Part shown: positions 11,155 to 20,806 of the stretch, piece by piece
Position numbering within the stretch: the first letter of the stretch is position 1
How the letters are laid out: each line of letters begins with the position of its first letter
Source: Scrofimicrobium canadense
GTDB taxonomy: Bacteria > Actinomycetota > Actinomycetes > Actinomycetales > Actinomycetaceae
Assembly (NCBI RefSeq): GCF_009696615.1
Contig: NZ_VULO01000003.1
Span: 62,001-126,000 of the forward strand
Length of the DNA: 64,000 nt
Direction of reading: 5' to 3'
The notes under the pieces: model-generated
Told to the model about the DNA's origin: nothing
Database searches by the model: none
Seen by the model: only the letters and a program-made list of their open reading frames with translations
Program-made: the position numbers and the translations under genes

Positions 11155-12759
11155 ATGGTTCACGTACAGGCTTATGACACGACTTTGCGCGATGGTGCAC
11201 AAATGGAGGGAATCTCGCTCTCTGTTGCCGACAAGCTACGGCTTGTGACAGTGATTGATTCTCTTGGTGTGGACTACATTGAGGGCGGTTGGCCAGGAGC
11301 GATTCCTAAAGACACCGAATTTTTTCGCCAGGCTGCCACCCTAGCACCCGACATTCGTGCCAGGCTTGCAGCCTTCGGGTCTACCTGTAAGCCTGGCATA
11401 TCAGCAAAAGACGATTCTCAGGTTCTGGCCCTTGCTGAAAGCGGGGCGTCAGTAGTCACGCTAGTGGCAAAGTCAGATCCGCGCCATGTCAAACAGGCAC
11501 TTCGAACCTCCGAGGAAGAAAACCTCCGGATGGTTGCTGATACCGTCAGTTTTCTTTCCTCTCGATGCGAGGTAATGGTCGACTTAGAACATTTCTTCGA
11601 TGGACTTGCCTTCGACGCTACCTATGGACTTAATGTAGCTCTTGCTGCGGCGCAAGCTGGTGCAACAACGGTTATCTGCTGTGACACGAATGGTGGCGGG
11701 CTGCCCCACTCAATTGCCGATGCTATTCGCGCCGTGAGGACTATGCTGGACAAAGAGGGTTACGCCGACGTCGTTGTGGGAATGCACGCTCACAACGACA
11801 CTGGGTGCGCCGTTGCCAATACGCTTGCTGCAGTAAAGGCGGGCGCTAGGCACATCCAAGGAACCGTCAACGGCTATGGGGAACGCACCGGCAACGCTAA
11901 TCTCCTCACCTGTATTGCGAATCTACAGCTCAAAATGGGTTACGATGTGGTTCCCCCGCAGGGGGTGAGGAATCTATCGTCTGTTTCCCATACGGTGGCA
12001 GAAATAGCCAATATGGCGGCATTTGCCCGCGACCCGTACGTCGGTCATTCTGCTTTCGCCCACAAGGCTGGGCTGCATGCTTCGGCTATCAAGGTCAATC
12101 CCGACCTTTACCAACACATGGAACCTGAACAGGTGGGTAACGCCAGACGCATGCTGGTATCGGAAATGGCGGGCCGTGCCTCTATTGAGCTCAAAGCGGC
12201 CGAGTTGGGACTCGACGTGAGTCATGACAAAGAGCTCACCGGCCGCATTGCTGCCACAGTCAAAGCCCGCGAGGCGGAGGGATATACCTATGACGCGGCG
12301 GACGCATCCTTTGATCTGCTGCTGCGTGAAGAAATGGGCACGGCACCTGTGCTGTGGCGCATCGAATCGTGGAAGGTGACGACCCGCGAAGTTACTGTAA
12401 CTCCCGAGAGTATCTTTACTGAATCAGAAGCAACCATCAAACTTCATGCCGGGGGCCGCTTCGTCACCACTGCTGAAGGCAACGGCCCCGTCAACGCCCT
12501 CGATAATGCTTTGCGAGGTGCCCTGCGCGGCGTCTATCCTCAAGTTGACCAGTTCAGGCTTCGCAATTTTAAAGTGCGCATTCTTGACGAAGACCGCGGA
12601 GGAACGGATGCACTCACCCGGGTCCTCATCGACACGGAGGATTCTCGTGACATCTGGACAACCGTTGGGGTGGGAACCAATGTTATCGAGGCATCATGGG
12701 AAGCGCTGCTCGAAGCCTATCGCTACGGACTCGTAAGGGCGGAAGTCACACCTGCCTGA
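11155..12759 (+). CDS. cimA: (R)-citramalate synthase
   Basis: Condenses pyruvate with acetyl-CoA to citramalate, the first step of the threonine-independent isoleucine route. A 534-residue LeuA-family enzyme with YDTTLRDGAQMEG at residues 7-19, metal ligands in VVGMHAHNDTGCAVAN, GTVNGYGERTGNANL, and a C-terminal LeuA allosteric dimer domain. The early DTTLRDG and the sequence around FGSTCKPG favour citramalate synthase over isopropylmalate or homocitrate synthase. The 3' end overlaps the convergent ComB gene by 14 bases. Confidence 0.9.
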   Translation: MVHVQAYDTTLRDGAQMEGISLSVADKLRLVTVIDSLGVDYIEGGWPGAIPKDTEFFRQAATLAPDIRARLAAFGSTCKPGISAKDDSQVLALAESGASVVTLVAKSDPRHVKQALRTSEEENLRMVADTVSFLSSRCEVMVDLEHFFDGLAFDATYGLNVALAAAQAGATTVICCDTNGGGLPHSIADAIRAVRTMLDKEGYADVVVGMHAHNDTGCAVANTLAAVKAGARHIQGTVNGYGERTGNANLLTCIANLQLKMGYDVVPPQGVRNLSSVSHTVAEIANMAAFARDPYVGHSAFAHKAGLHASAIKVNPDLYQHMEPEQVGNARRMLVSEMAGRASIELKAAELGLDVSHDKELTGRIAATVKAREAEGYTYDAADASFDLLLREEMGTAPVLWRIESWKVTTREVTVTPESIFTESEATIKLHAGGRFVTTAEGNGPVNALDNALRGALRGVYPQVDQFRLRNFKVRILDEDRGGTDALTRVLIDTEDSRDIWTTVGVGTNVIEASWEALLEAYRYGLVRAEVTPA

Positions 12760-13441
12760 GAACCCAGTGGGAGCCCTCTAGGTTTGCCTCCATTGCAAAG
12801 TCAAAGAGATCCGTACGCAGCGCATATTCGACGTCGTCTGTGTGCACTGATCCCTCACCTAAGGACAACGTCCACCGAGCCTCGTCGGAATCGCGTATAA
12901 GCTGCTCAGTTTCTCCAGACAACAATGCCTGACCTTTGCGTGCCCTTTCAATCAGCTGCGCAGTCCACCAATCGTCATTCCCGGATAGTTTCCTGCCTGG
13001 CCAGGAACCGGTCACCACATAGTGAGGCTGATCTTGCCCAATAGCGCGCGCCGTCGCCGACGCTGTCACTAAGCCGCTGGCAAAGACTCGGTCAGCATTT
13101 GCGCAGGCAAGTACCCCTTGAGTGCCCGCAGTGGTTCGTTGTATGAGCGCACGCCCTGAAAGGTCCGCATGGGCCACCTCGACCGGAGAGTTTGACACAT
13201 CGAATCCTTGTATGCGGTGTCCCCCGTCCTCCCCCATGAGCAGCCACGTCGGATGCTCGCGGTGGAGTGCGAAGGCATCCTCTACTGTCCCAACAAGAGT
13301 GATCTGTGTAGCTCCGCCTGCAAAGGCGTATGCAGCGCTTGTGAAGGCTCGTAAGACATCAACCACGACTACCGGCCCACGCACAGTGTCGATCTGGAAT
13401 CGGTCGAGGTAAATGCCACCAGGCTGAAAGCTCTCACTCAT
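12746..13441 (-). CDS. 2-phosphosulfolactate phosphatase (ComB) family protein
   Basis: A 231-residue ComB-family hydrolase with VVVVDVLRAFTSAAYAF, LMGEDGGHRI.GFDVSNSP and QRTTAGTQGVL, the three family blocks. In methanogens ComB makes sulfolactate for coenzyme M. Actinobacteria keep the protein without that pathway, so the substrate here is unknown. It overlaps cimA convergently and lies 14 bases from the MFS gene on the same strand. Confidence 0.82.
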   Translation of the reverse strand: MSESFQPGGIYLDRFQIDTVRGPVVVVDVLRAFTSAAYAFAGGATQITLVGTVEDAFALHREHPTWLLMGEDGGHRIQGFDVSNSPVEVAHADLSGRALIQRTTAGTQGVLACANADRVFASGLVTASATARAIGQDQPHYVVTGSWPGRKLSGNDDWWTAQLIERARKGQALLSGETEQLIRDSDEARWTLSLGEGSVHTDDVEYALRTDLFDFAMEANLEGSHWVLRQV

Positions 13442-13455
13442 AGGCTTCAGTATGC

Positions 13456-14979
13456 CTACTGTGTCTTAGGCCTACGTAGGAGTATCCACGATGCGACGGC
13501 CGCAATTCCCATAATCACCGCACCCATAACACCAATGGCGACAACTCCCAAGTCAAAAGCTTGGTATGCCGATGCCAAAAGGCTGTTCGCGTCAGCAGCA
13601 GGCAATGTATCGGCCACGCTCACCGCTCCCCCCAAGGTCTCACCAGCCTCGAGACGCTGCGCAGGAGACAAGCCCTGAGGCAAGGCCACATTGGAACGGT
13701 AGGTGGCAACCGAGGCGGTACCTAATACTGCAGTTCCCAGCACTGCACCCACCTCATAGGCGGTCTCGGAAATCGCTGAGGCTGCGCCCGCTTTATGTGC
13801 GGGAACCGCCGACACGATAGCATCATTTGTCAGTGTTTCTGCCGGTCCTGTTCCTAATGCAAGAAGCGCAAAAACACCTCCAACGAGAAGTGGTGATGCA
13901 CCCACTCCGAAAGCAGCCAATAGACCGAAACTTATAGCCGCAATCAACACCGACACGGAGATGATGCGGTTGACGGGGACCCTCTTGGCGACGGACACAA
14001 CACCTATTCCTGAAACCATCATGACGACAGTGCCTGGAAGTAACGTCAATCCTGCGTGGATGGGATCTAGCCTCTCCACTAGTTGCAGGTGTTGGGACGC
14101 ATAATACAAGAATCCCACCATCGAAAAGACAATAAAGAGGTTGGTGAGGACAGATCCTGAGAAGAAGCGACTGGAGAATAACCGAATGTCAAGCATCGGT
14201 GCGGTGGAATGCAGCTGTCGGTAGACAAACCACACGCCAGCTATTAGCGCCACAACCAACGCGCCTACGCTCAGCGGGGTAAAGCCTTCAGTGGCAATTG
14301 TCTTAATGGCATAGACGGCTGGCGTCAAGGTTGCCATCGAAAGCACCACGTTGAGGATGGAAACAGGTCCGGGCTGCGGATCTTTGGACTCGGGAACAAA
14401 GATGGGGGTAAGGATGAGCATGGGAACCAACAACGGTACAGCAATGAGGAATACCGAATGCCATGAGAAATACTGAAGAAGTATGCCTCCAACTACCGGC
14501 CCCAGAGCAGCTCCCGCAGAAAACGAAGCAGCCCATATTGCCAGCGCTAGACGTCGCTCAGATCGATCGGTGAACATGTTACGGATGATTGACAGCGTTG
14601 CTGGCATAAGCATGGCACCGAAAAACCCTAGCGCAGCTCTAAAAAACACCAGGGTGAGACCCGTAGGCGAAAAGGCCGCACCGACTGACATAAGAGCAAA
14701 ACCTGACGCGCCGATGAGAAGCATCCGTCTGCGGCCAAATCGATCAGCCAAGCTTCCCATTGTGACAAGGAGTCCGGCCAACACCAGAGAATATGCGTCG
14801 ATAATCCATAGCAAGAGGGTGCCGCTGCTGGAGAACTCCAATGAAATCATGGGAAGGGCAAGGTTCACGACAGTGCCGTCAATGGACACTAACAGCACCG
14901 GCAGCATAAGAACCGCCAACGCTATCCACCTGCGCAGATCAGTAGACTTCCTCGTTGTTTCACTCATTGTCGTAGTCAC
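13456..14979 (-). CDS. MFS drug exporter, DHA2 (EmrB/QacA) family
   Basis: A 507-residue integral membrane protein with about 14 hydrophobic segments. Signature features are DGTVVNLALPMI at the end of helix 1, the loop motif GSLADRFGRRRML, and the helix 5 motif GAALGPVVGGILL. These mark a proton-driven multidrug exporter of the 14-TMS group. It is transcribed away from a TetR regulator across a 125-base gap holding two palindromes, so repression by that TetR is likely. The drug range cannot be read from sequence. Confidence 0.92.
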   Translation of the reverse strand: MTTTMSETTRKSTDLRRWIALAVLMLPVLLVSIDGTVVNLALPMISLEFSSSGTLLLWIIDAYSLVLAGLLVTMGSLADRFGRRRMLLIGASGFALMSVGAAFSPTGLTLVFFRAALGFFGAMLMPATLSIIRNMFTDRSERRLALAIWAASFSAGAALGPVVGGILLQYFSWHSVFLIAVPLLVPMLILTPIFVPESKDPQPGPVSILNVVLSMATLTPAVYAIKTIATEGFTPLSVGALVVALIAGVWFVYRQLHSTAPMLDIRLFSSRFFSGSVLTNLFIVFSMVGFLYYASQHLQLVERLDPIHAGLTLLPGTVVMMVSGIGVVSVAKRVPVNRIISVSVLIAAISFGLLAAFGVGASPLLVGGVFALLALGTGPAETLTNDAIVSAVPAHKAGAASAISETAYEVGAVLGTAVLGTASVATYRSNVALPQGLSPAQRLEAGETLGGAVSVADTLPAADANSLLASAYQAFDLGVVAIGVMGAVIMGIAAVASWILLRRPKTQ

Positions 14980-15006
14980 GGTATTTACCCCGAAAATCTT
15001 TATGGA

Positions 15007-15051
15007 GGTGTCACTGCGGTGACACCCGTGTTACTGTACCGTCTAGTCGGT
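15007..15051. promoter_or_regulatory. Two palindromes between the MFS exporter and the TetR gene
   Basis: First: GGTGTCAC, four-base spacer, GTGACACC (15007-15026), a perfect 8-bp inverted repeat. Second: ACCGTCTAGTCGGT (15038-15051), matching its own reverse complement at 12 of 14 positions and resembling ACCG...CGGT TetR operators. Both sit in the divergent control region. Which one the regulator binds is unknown. Confidence 0.55.
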
Positions 15052-15104
15052 TCAGTCGGCAAGACATACGAATGTGAGATGATCCGTTAGCTATGATGCT
15101 AAGC

Positions 15105-15638
15105 ATGAGTCCTACCCGCGAACGCATTCTCGACGCTTATGAAGCAATATTGGGTGAAAGTGGGGAACGTCGAGCCACAATGGATGCAATCGCCGCAAGA
15201 GCTCACGTATCCAAAGGCGGATTAATCTATCATTTTGCTTCCAAGGAGGCACTGGTAGAAGGAATATGTGGCCGCCTCACTACCCTCGTTGACCAGGACG
15301 TCGAGGTAATGCGCCAAGCCCCCGAGGGTGCGGCTCGGTATTATGTCCGAGCTTCGACGTTCACCGACAGTCCCCTCGATCGGGCACTATTGGCAGCAGC
15401 CCGCCTGCAAGATGCCGGTTACGAGGTCGCCCGAGAAGCAGCCTCATACGCCGACAAACAGTGGCTTATGGTCCTTCGCGAACAGATTCCAAATCCCCAC
15501 GCAGCCTATGCAATCAAGCTCATAGGCGATGGCTTGTATTTTGAAAATATGTTCACTCCCTCGCCCATCCGCACGCTTGGTGCATCCGATCACGAAAGCC
15601 TCCTTGCGGTCGTCGACCACCTTACGCAGCTAGATTAG
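15105..15638 (+). CDS. TetR-family repressor
   Basis: Regulator of about 177 residues with an N-terminal TetR helix-turn-helix: TRERILDAYEAIL, then RATMDAIAARAHVSKGGLIYHFASKEALVE. The C-terminal ligand domain is short and divergent. ATGs at 15093, 15096 and 15105 are possible starts, none with a good ribosome site. TATGAT at 15092-15097 could be a -10 box for a leaderless message beginning near 15105, which is why that start was chosen. It is the probable local repressor of the divergent DHA2 exporter. Confidence 0.85.
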   Translation: MSPTRERILDAYEAILGESGERRATMDAIAARAHVSKGGLIYHFASKEALVEGICGRLTTLVDQDVEVMRQAPEGAARYYVRASTFTDSPLDRALLAAARLQDAGYEVAREAASYADKQWLMVLREQIPNPHAAYAIKLIGDGLYFENMFTPSPIRTLGASDHESLLAVVDHLTQLD

Positions 15639-15787
15639 GACCTCTGTCCCTTTCGATTAAAGGCTAGAGCGCTAAAGCACCGGTTTTTTGCTTTCGAATT
15701 ACCTTTGCCCAGTCCAAACGCCTTGGCTTTTCTGCCAAGCGAACTAAGGTGGAAACGCCAGCAATGGAGCGACTACCCAGAGGCAAA

Positions 15788-18298
15788 ATGACCATCAACA
15801 GTTCGGGGCGGACTCGGGCCCCCTTTACTCATCCAATCAAGAAGTTTTTTCTCAGCATCACTGCGCTCACGGCCGCAACCCTCATGACGGGGTGCACCGG
15901 TATCGAAATACCAGAGGACGCGAAGGGAGAGGCTAGTTTAGAGATTCCTGCTCTCGATCAAGCCACAACGGCCATCGGCCTCAGCGGCCGAGGCGTGCTC
16001 TACATCGGGCTTATTCTGTGTTTCTTTGGCTTTGCATTCGGACTTGTCGTCTATGCGCAGCTGAAGAAACTGCCAGTGCATAAAGCGATGCTGCAGATTT
16101 CGGAACTCATCTATTCGACATGCCGCGCATATCTCACCAAACAGGGACAATTCCTCCTCATCTTGTGGGTTTTCATTACGGCCGTCATCGTTGTCTATTA
16201 CAACGTGCTCATGTCCTTCCCATGGGGGGCCGTACTCATTATTGTGTTCTTCTCCCTTCTTGGCATGGCAGGCTCTTACGGAGTCGCGTGGTTTGGCATC
16301 CGTGTTAACACTCTTGCCAACTCGCGCACCGCGTACGCCGCATTGGGTGGCAAGCCCCTCCCTCTGCACCGGATTCCTCTCAAGTCAGGCATGTCGATTG
16401 GCATGGTTCTGATCTCTCTTGAACTCTTCGTCATGCTGATAATTCTGCTGTTCTTACCCCCCACCCTGGGCGGTGCATGTTTCATCGGCTTCGCTATCGG
16501 AGAGTCCTTAGGTGCATCAGCATTGCGCATCGCTGGCGGGATCTTTACAAAGATTGCTGACATCGGCTCCGACCTGATGAAGATCGTCTTCAAGATTGAC
16601 GAAGACGACCCACGAAACCCAGGAGTCATCGCCGACTGCACCGGAGACAATGCGGGAGACTCCGTAGGCCCATCAGCTGACGGTTTCGAGACATATGGTG
16701 TTACCGGTGTCGCCTTAGTGACCTTCATCATCATGGCCTTCAATCCCGATATTCAAGCCACTCTCCTAGTCTGGATTTTTGCAATCCGCGCAGCAATGCT
16801 GGTTGCTTCGGTGCTGGCGTACGGAATCAACGCTCTCATCACCGACAATAAATACCGCAATGCCAAAGAGATGAACTTCGAAGCGCCCCTCACATCCTTA
16901 GTGTGGATCACTTCAATCATCTGTATTGGATTCACTTACCTCACCAGCTGGGCCATCCTCGGAAGTCAGCAACTGGGATGGATTCTTGCCACCATTGTCA
17001 CGTGCGGAACCCTGGCCGGAGCTCTTATTCCAGAATTGGTGAAAGTCTTTACCTCCACCAAGTCCCGCCACGTTCGCGAAACTGTGAAGAGCTCCCGGGA
17101 AGGCGGCGCCTCACTCAACATTCTCTCAGGTGTCGTGGCAGGAAACTTCTCTGCCTATTGGCTGGGAATCGTCATCGTTGGTCTCATGGCGGTAGCTTTG
17201 TGGATCTCCAGTTTCGGCCTCGCCGATGTTATGCAAGTCGATGCGCCTGCAGTATTCGCCTTCGGCCTCGTCGCATTCGGTTTCTTAGGTATGGGGCCAG
17301 TGACGATTGCTGTCGACTCGTACGGACCAGTAACTGACAATGCGCAATCAGTCTACGAGCTCTCACAAATCGAACAGGTACCAGGAATCGAAGCAGAACT
17401 CACCAAGGCATTAGGTGAAAAGCCAGAGTGGTCACGTGCCAAGTACATGCTTGAAGAAAATGATGGTGCCGGGAACACCTTCAAAGCAACAGCCAAACCA
17501 GTTCTCATTGGAACTGCTGTCGTTGGGGCCACTACCATGATCTTCTCGATCATTATCGGACTGACCAATGGTCTCGAAAACACGGCGTTCCTATCCATCA
17601 TGCATGCCCCCTTCCTGCTGGGATTCATCCTGGGTGGCTCTATCATCTTCTGGTTCTCAGGGGCCTCTATTCAAGCAGTGACCACAGGCGCATACCGCGC
17701 AGTTGAATACATCAAGAAGACCATCAAACTAGATGATTCTTCAGAAAGAGCCAGCGAAAAAGACTCACGCGCTATCGTGGAAATCTGCACTCAGTATGCG
17801 CAGCAAGGAATGCTCAACATCTTCCTAGCGGTATTCTTTGCCACATTGGCTTTCGCCTTTGTAGAGCCGTTCCTCTTCATCGGCTATCTGATCTCCATCG
17901 CCATCTTCGGCCTTTACCAAGCTATCTACATGGCAAATGCCGGAGGTGCCTGGGACAATGCAAAGAAGGTTGTCGAAACCGACCTGCATGCCAAGGGCAC
18001 TGCCCTCCACGATGCCACCATTGTCGGAGATACCGTGGGCGATCCATTCAAAGACACCTCGTCCGTTGCGTTGAACCCCATCATCAAGTTCACCACACTC
18101 TTCGGACTGCTGGCTGTTGAACTGGGAGTTCACCTATCAAACGAAGGACTGAGCACACTGGTCTACATTCTTTCCGCAGTGTTCTTCCTCATCTCCACAT
18201 TCTTCGTCTATCGTTCTTTCTACGGGATGAGGATTCAGTCGGCCCCCGCCGATGAGGACGAACTCGCCCTCACCAACCAAGCTGGAGGTAACTCATGA
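15788..18298 (+). CDS. hppA: Membrane proton-translocating pyrophosphatase with signal-like N-terminus
   Basis: Couples pyrophosphate hydrolysis to ion pumping across the membrane. From ATG 15788 it has 836 residues, longer than the usual 660-770. The active-site loop reads DIGSDLMKIV...EDDPRNPGVIAD, GDNAGDSVGPSADGFE, and the C-terminal loop GGAWDNAKK...GDTVGDPFKD, so the Asp/Lys ligands are kept but the loop is of the divergent DIGSDL type. GNTFKATAK at 17471-17497 has Lys where potassium-dependent enzymes have Ala, which predicts a K+-independent proton pump. Residues 18-36 form a basic-hydrophobic stretch ending LMTGC, like a lipoprotein signal. Alternative starts are GTG 15749 and ATG 15764. 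The stop overlaps the next ATG. Confidence 0.9.
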   Translation: MTINSSGRTRAPFTHPIKKFFLSITALTAATLMTGCTGIEIPEDAKGEASLEIPALDQATTAIGLSGRGVLYIGLILCFFGFAFGLVVYAQLKKLPVHKAMLQISELIYSTCRAYLTKQGQFLLILWVFITAVIVVYYNVLMSFPWGAVLIIVFFSLLGMAGSYGVAWFGIRVNTLANSRTAYAALGGKPLPLHRIPLKSGMSIGMVLISLELFVMLIILLFLPPTLGGACFIGFAIGESLGASALRIAGGIFTKIADIGSDLMKIVFKIDEDDPRNPGVIADCTGDNAGDSVGPSADGFETYGVTGVALVTFIIMAFNPDIQATLLVWIFAIRAAMLVASVLAYGINALITDNKYRNAKEMNFEAPLTSLVWITSIICIGFTYLTSWAILGSQQLGWILATIVTCGTLAGALIPELVKVFTSTKSRHVRETVKSSREGGASLNILSGVVAGNFSAYWLGIVIVGLMAVALWISSFGLADVMQVDAPAVFAFGLVAFGFLGMGPVTIAVDSYGPVTDNAQSVYELSQIEQVPGIEAELTKALGEKPEWSRAKYMLEENDGAGNTFKATAKPVLIGTAVVGATTMIFSIIIGLTNGLENTAFLSIMHAPFLLGFILGGSIIFWFSGASIQAVTTGAYRAVEYIKKTIKLDDSSERASEKDSRAIVEICTQYAQQGMLNIFLAVFFATLAFAFVEPFLFIGYLISIAIFGLYQAIYMANAGGAWDNAKKVVETDLHAKGTALHDATIVGDTVGDPFKDTSSVALNPIIKFTTLFGLLAVELGVHLSNEGLSTLVYILSAVFFLISTFFVYRSFYGMRIQSAPADEDELALTNQAGGNS

Positions 18299-19347
18299 AA
18301 ATTGCCATCAAACGAGAAGCCACCGTCATCAGTGAAGATGGTAGGGTAGCCGGTCACGACTCGGGGGCAACCCTAGTGCGGCGTTTCCTGCGACTCTTTC
18401 CAGAGGCCCAAGTCATCGGGCCTGTGCCTCGCCGCTGCGACGGCTTTGATGTTGTTCCAATCGCGTTCGTTGACCCTGAGGACACCGTCATTATCAACAT
18501 GGATGTTCTAGATTCCACAGACATCTGGAACACCATCTATCGAGAATCCGGCGGGGCCCACGCCAACATTATGAATTTTGTCTGGTGGCCAACCTCCGAT
18601 TTAGAGAGCACCGTGGAGCGCCCCACCATGGCGTTGTCATGCGCACTCTTTCCCACTTTCGCCAACTCTGAGCGCACAGCATCCGAGATTCGCGAACTCA
18701 CCCGCAAACTCACCGTCAGTTCATTAGCAGAACAAGCAAAACTAGCGTGGGTGAATTTGGGCTTCCGCCTCGATCACGTCAAAGATCGCCAGGAAACCGA
18801 CGTGCCAGTAGTTCTCTATCCGGCCATCTATCTCTCCGACCGCAAGCGCCCCGACCTCTTCCGCAAAGTGGTAGAGAAGGTTCGGGATAAGGTTCCTCTC
18901 AAGGTCGAAATGCGCCTCCAAGAGTCACATTTGGTCAGCGAGAAAGCAATGCAATTCTCACGACTCAACTGGGTCTGGGTCGGCCCACTCACAGCAGAGC
19001 GCAATTCCTATTGGGAGGCTCTAGCGCACACGACGGCATTCTTGGCTACCGCAGCTGAAGAATCCTATGGCCTGTCATATGTGGAAGCGATGGGCGCTGG
19101 CGCAATAGGAGTATTTCCCAATCTTGAATGGGCGCGGATTTTGGTGCCAGAGGGCTACCCATTCCTTTACGACACTGAAGATGAGGCAACCACGCTGCTT
19201 ACACGCGCAGTAGAAGATCCGGACGCTTGCCGCAAGGAACTTGACGAACTTGTCGGCGGGTCTTTCACTGGGTGGATTAATGAACACCACAGCGATGACG
19301 TTTTCGATCGAGAAGTCGTTGCTGCAGTCAACAACTGGTTTGCCTAA
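18295..19347 (+). CDS. GT-B fold glycosyltransferase
   Basis: A 350-residue protein whose C-terminal half has the group 1 glycosyltransferase pattern: ATAAEESYGLSYVEAMGAGAIGVFP holds the EX7E-like acidic pair that binds the nucleotide sugar. The N-terminal half starts MKIAIKREA and lacks membrane segments. Donor and acceptor are unknown. The ATGA overlap with hppA means tight coupling, an odd pairing: perhaps pyrophosphate released in sugar-nucleotide synthesis links them, but that is a guess. A terminator follows directly. Confidence 0.7.
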   Translation: MKIAIKREATVISEDGRVAGHDSGATLVRRFLRLFPEAQVIGPVPRRCDGFDVVPIAFVDPEDTVIINMDVLDSTDIWNTIYRESGGAHANIMNFVWWPTSDLESTVERPTMALSCALFPTFANSERTASEIRELTRKLTVSSLAEQAKLAWVNLGFRLDHVKDRQETDVPVVLYPAIYLSDRKRPDLFRKVVEKVRDKVPLKVEMRLQESHLVSEKAMQFSRLNWVWVGPLTAERNSYWEALAHTTAFLATAAEESYGLSYVEAMGAGAIGVFPNLEWARILVPEGYPFLYDTEDEATTLLTRAVEDPDACRKELDELVGGSFTGWINEHHSDDVFDREVVAAVNNWFA

Positions 19348-19356
19348 TCTGACAGG

Positions 19357-19389
19357 AAGTGCCCGGCCCGTGTGGTTGGGCACTTTTTG
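19357..19389 (+). terminator. Rho-independent terminator after hppA-glycosyltransferase
   Basis: AGTGCCC, 13-base loop, GGGCACT (19358-19364 / 19378-19384), followed by a T run. It ends the hppA operon about 100 bases before nhaA. Confidence 0.75.
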
Positions 19390-19487
19390 TCACTCGTTTT
19401 TCTATCTCTCGATATACTGGAAAGCGGTGTGCCGGGAAGTCTGGTCGGTACTGGTCCGTGCGGATCGGTGATCGACGAAAGGCCTCC

Positions 19488-20687
19488 ATGAAATACTCAC
19501 CCAAGCGTCGCTCCTTGCATGGGCGCATTAAAGCAGCTTTGAACTCAGACATCTTCGGCGGCTCCCTGGTACTTGGTGCCACTATCCTGGCTCTCATCCT
19601 TGCCAATAGTCCCCTTGCACCTGCCTATCAGGCGCTGCGAGATTTTCGCCTGGGAATCCCTCAGCTGCATCTTTCACTCAGTGTTGGCCAGTGGGCCTCT
19701 GATGGTCTACTGACAATCTTCTTCTTTGTTGTCGGTTTGGAGCTGAAAGAAGAGTTTGTCATCGGGCGCCTCCGCAATCCTCGCACTGCCCTGCTACCTA
19801 TTACCGCGGCCTGCGGTGGGGTGCTTATGCCAGCATTGCTTTATGTCCTGGTGAACCATTCTGGTGGTCAGGAAGCCTTGCAGGGATGGGCTACTCCCAC
19901 AGCAACCGACATAGCGTTCTCTGTAGCACTCCTTGCACTGGTGGGGCGCCGCTTGCCAACAGCCTTGCGCGTCTTTCTCCTCACCTTGGCCGTCGTCGAC
20001 GATTTTATTGCCATCATCATTATTGCGGCCGTGTACACCGAAGAAGTAAACCTCGTGTGGTTGGCACTTGCCTTCATCCCCCTCATCATCTTCGCATTCT
20101 TACTTAGGCGCGGCATCCACGCCTGGTGGATATTGTTGCCACTGGCATTGCTAACGTGGGGGCTCACGCACGCTTCGGACATTCACCCCACTATCGCTGG
20201 AGCTGCCCTGGGATTTACTGTCCCCATTGTCGTGACCACGCCTTCCTACTCAGCCACCAAAGAGATGACCCAGTATTTCATTCGTCGTTGGAGTCCCATA
20301 TCGACACTGGTGGCTGTGCCCGTTTTTGCCTTCTTTTCGGCGGGGGTAACTATTGGTGGTTTCTCGGGACTAGGCGAAGCTCTTCGTGATCCTGTCGCCC
20401 TTGGAATCATCATTGGGCTCGTCCTTGGCAAACCACTGGGTATCTTGTCGACAACTTTCCTCCTTACCCACATTCCGTCCTTGGAGCTGGCACCAGCGCT
20501 GCGCTGGCGCCACCTTATCGGCATGTCATTTGTTGCCGGGATTGGCTTCACAGTCTCACTGTTGGTATCCGAGCTTTCTTTTGGGGTTGGCAGTACCGTT
20601 GGAAGTCATGCCACCATCGGCGTTCTCGCGGGGTCTCTCTTGGCGGGTCTCATTGGGGCGGCTATTCTCGCACCGCAGCGTCACTGA
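19488..20687 (+). CDS. nhaA: Na+/H+ antiporter NhaA
   Basis: Exports sodium in exchange for protons, for pH and salt control. It has 399 residues and about 12 membrane segments. The ion-site acids are present: TATDIAF (Asp141) and LAVVDDFIAI (Asp171-Asp172), the counterparts of E. coli Asp133 and Asp163-Asp164. Start ATG 19488 is preceded by GAAAGG; the open frame runs 43 codons further up but through the terminator of the previous operon. It is transcribed alone. Confidence 0.95.
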   Translation: MKYSPKRRSLHGRIKAALNSDIFGGSLVLGATILALILANSPLAPAYQALRDFRLGIPQLHLSLSVGQWASDGLLTIFFFVVGLELKEEFVIGRLRNPRTALLPITAACGGVLMPALLYVLVNHSGGQEALQGWATPTATDIAFSVALLALVGRRLPTALRVFLLTLAVVDDFIAIIIIAAVYTEEVNLVWLALAFIPLIIFAFLLRRGIHAWWILLPLALLTWGLTHASDIHPTIAGAALGFTVPIVVTTPSYSATKEMTQYFIRRWSPISTLVAVPVFAFFSAGVTIGGFSGLGEALRDPVALGIIIGLVLGKPLGILSTTFLLTHIPSLELAPALRWRHLIGMSFVAGIGFTVSLLVSELSFGVGSTVGSHATIGVLAGSLLAGLIGAAILAPQRH

Positions 20688-20806
20688 TATTGCTTCTTAG
20701 TCAATCCCCCAAAGCCCTTGGCGTATCCCGGCGAATAAAACAGTGTCCCGGCGACAAATATCAAACTGCCACAGGTATTAGCACACTGTCATGAGTGCGA
20801 AAGAAT

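Noticed and set aside
15657..15745. Riboswitch-like leader before the pyrophosphatase
   Set aside because: Two short hairpins (AAAGCA/TGCTTT and CTTGGC/GCCAAG) are present but do not match any riboswitch core I know.
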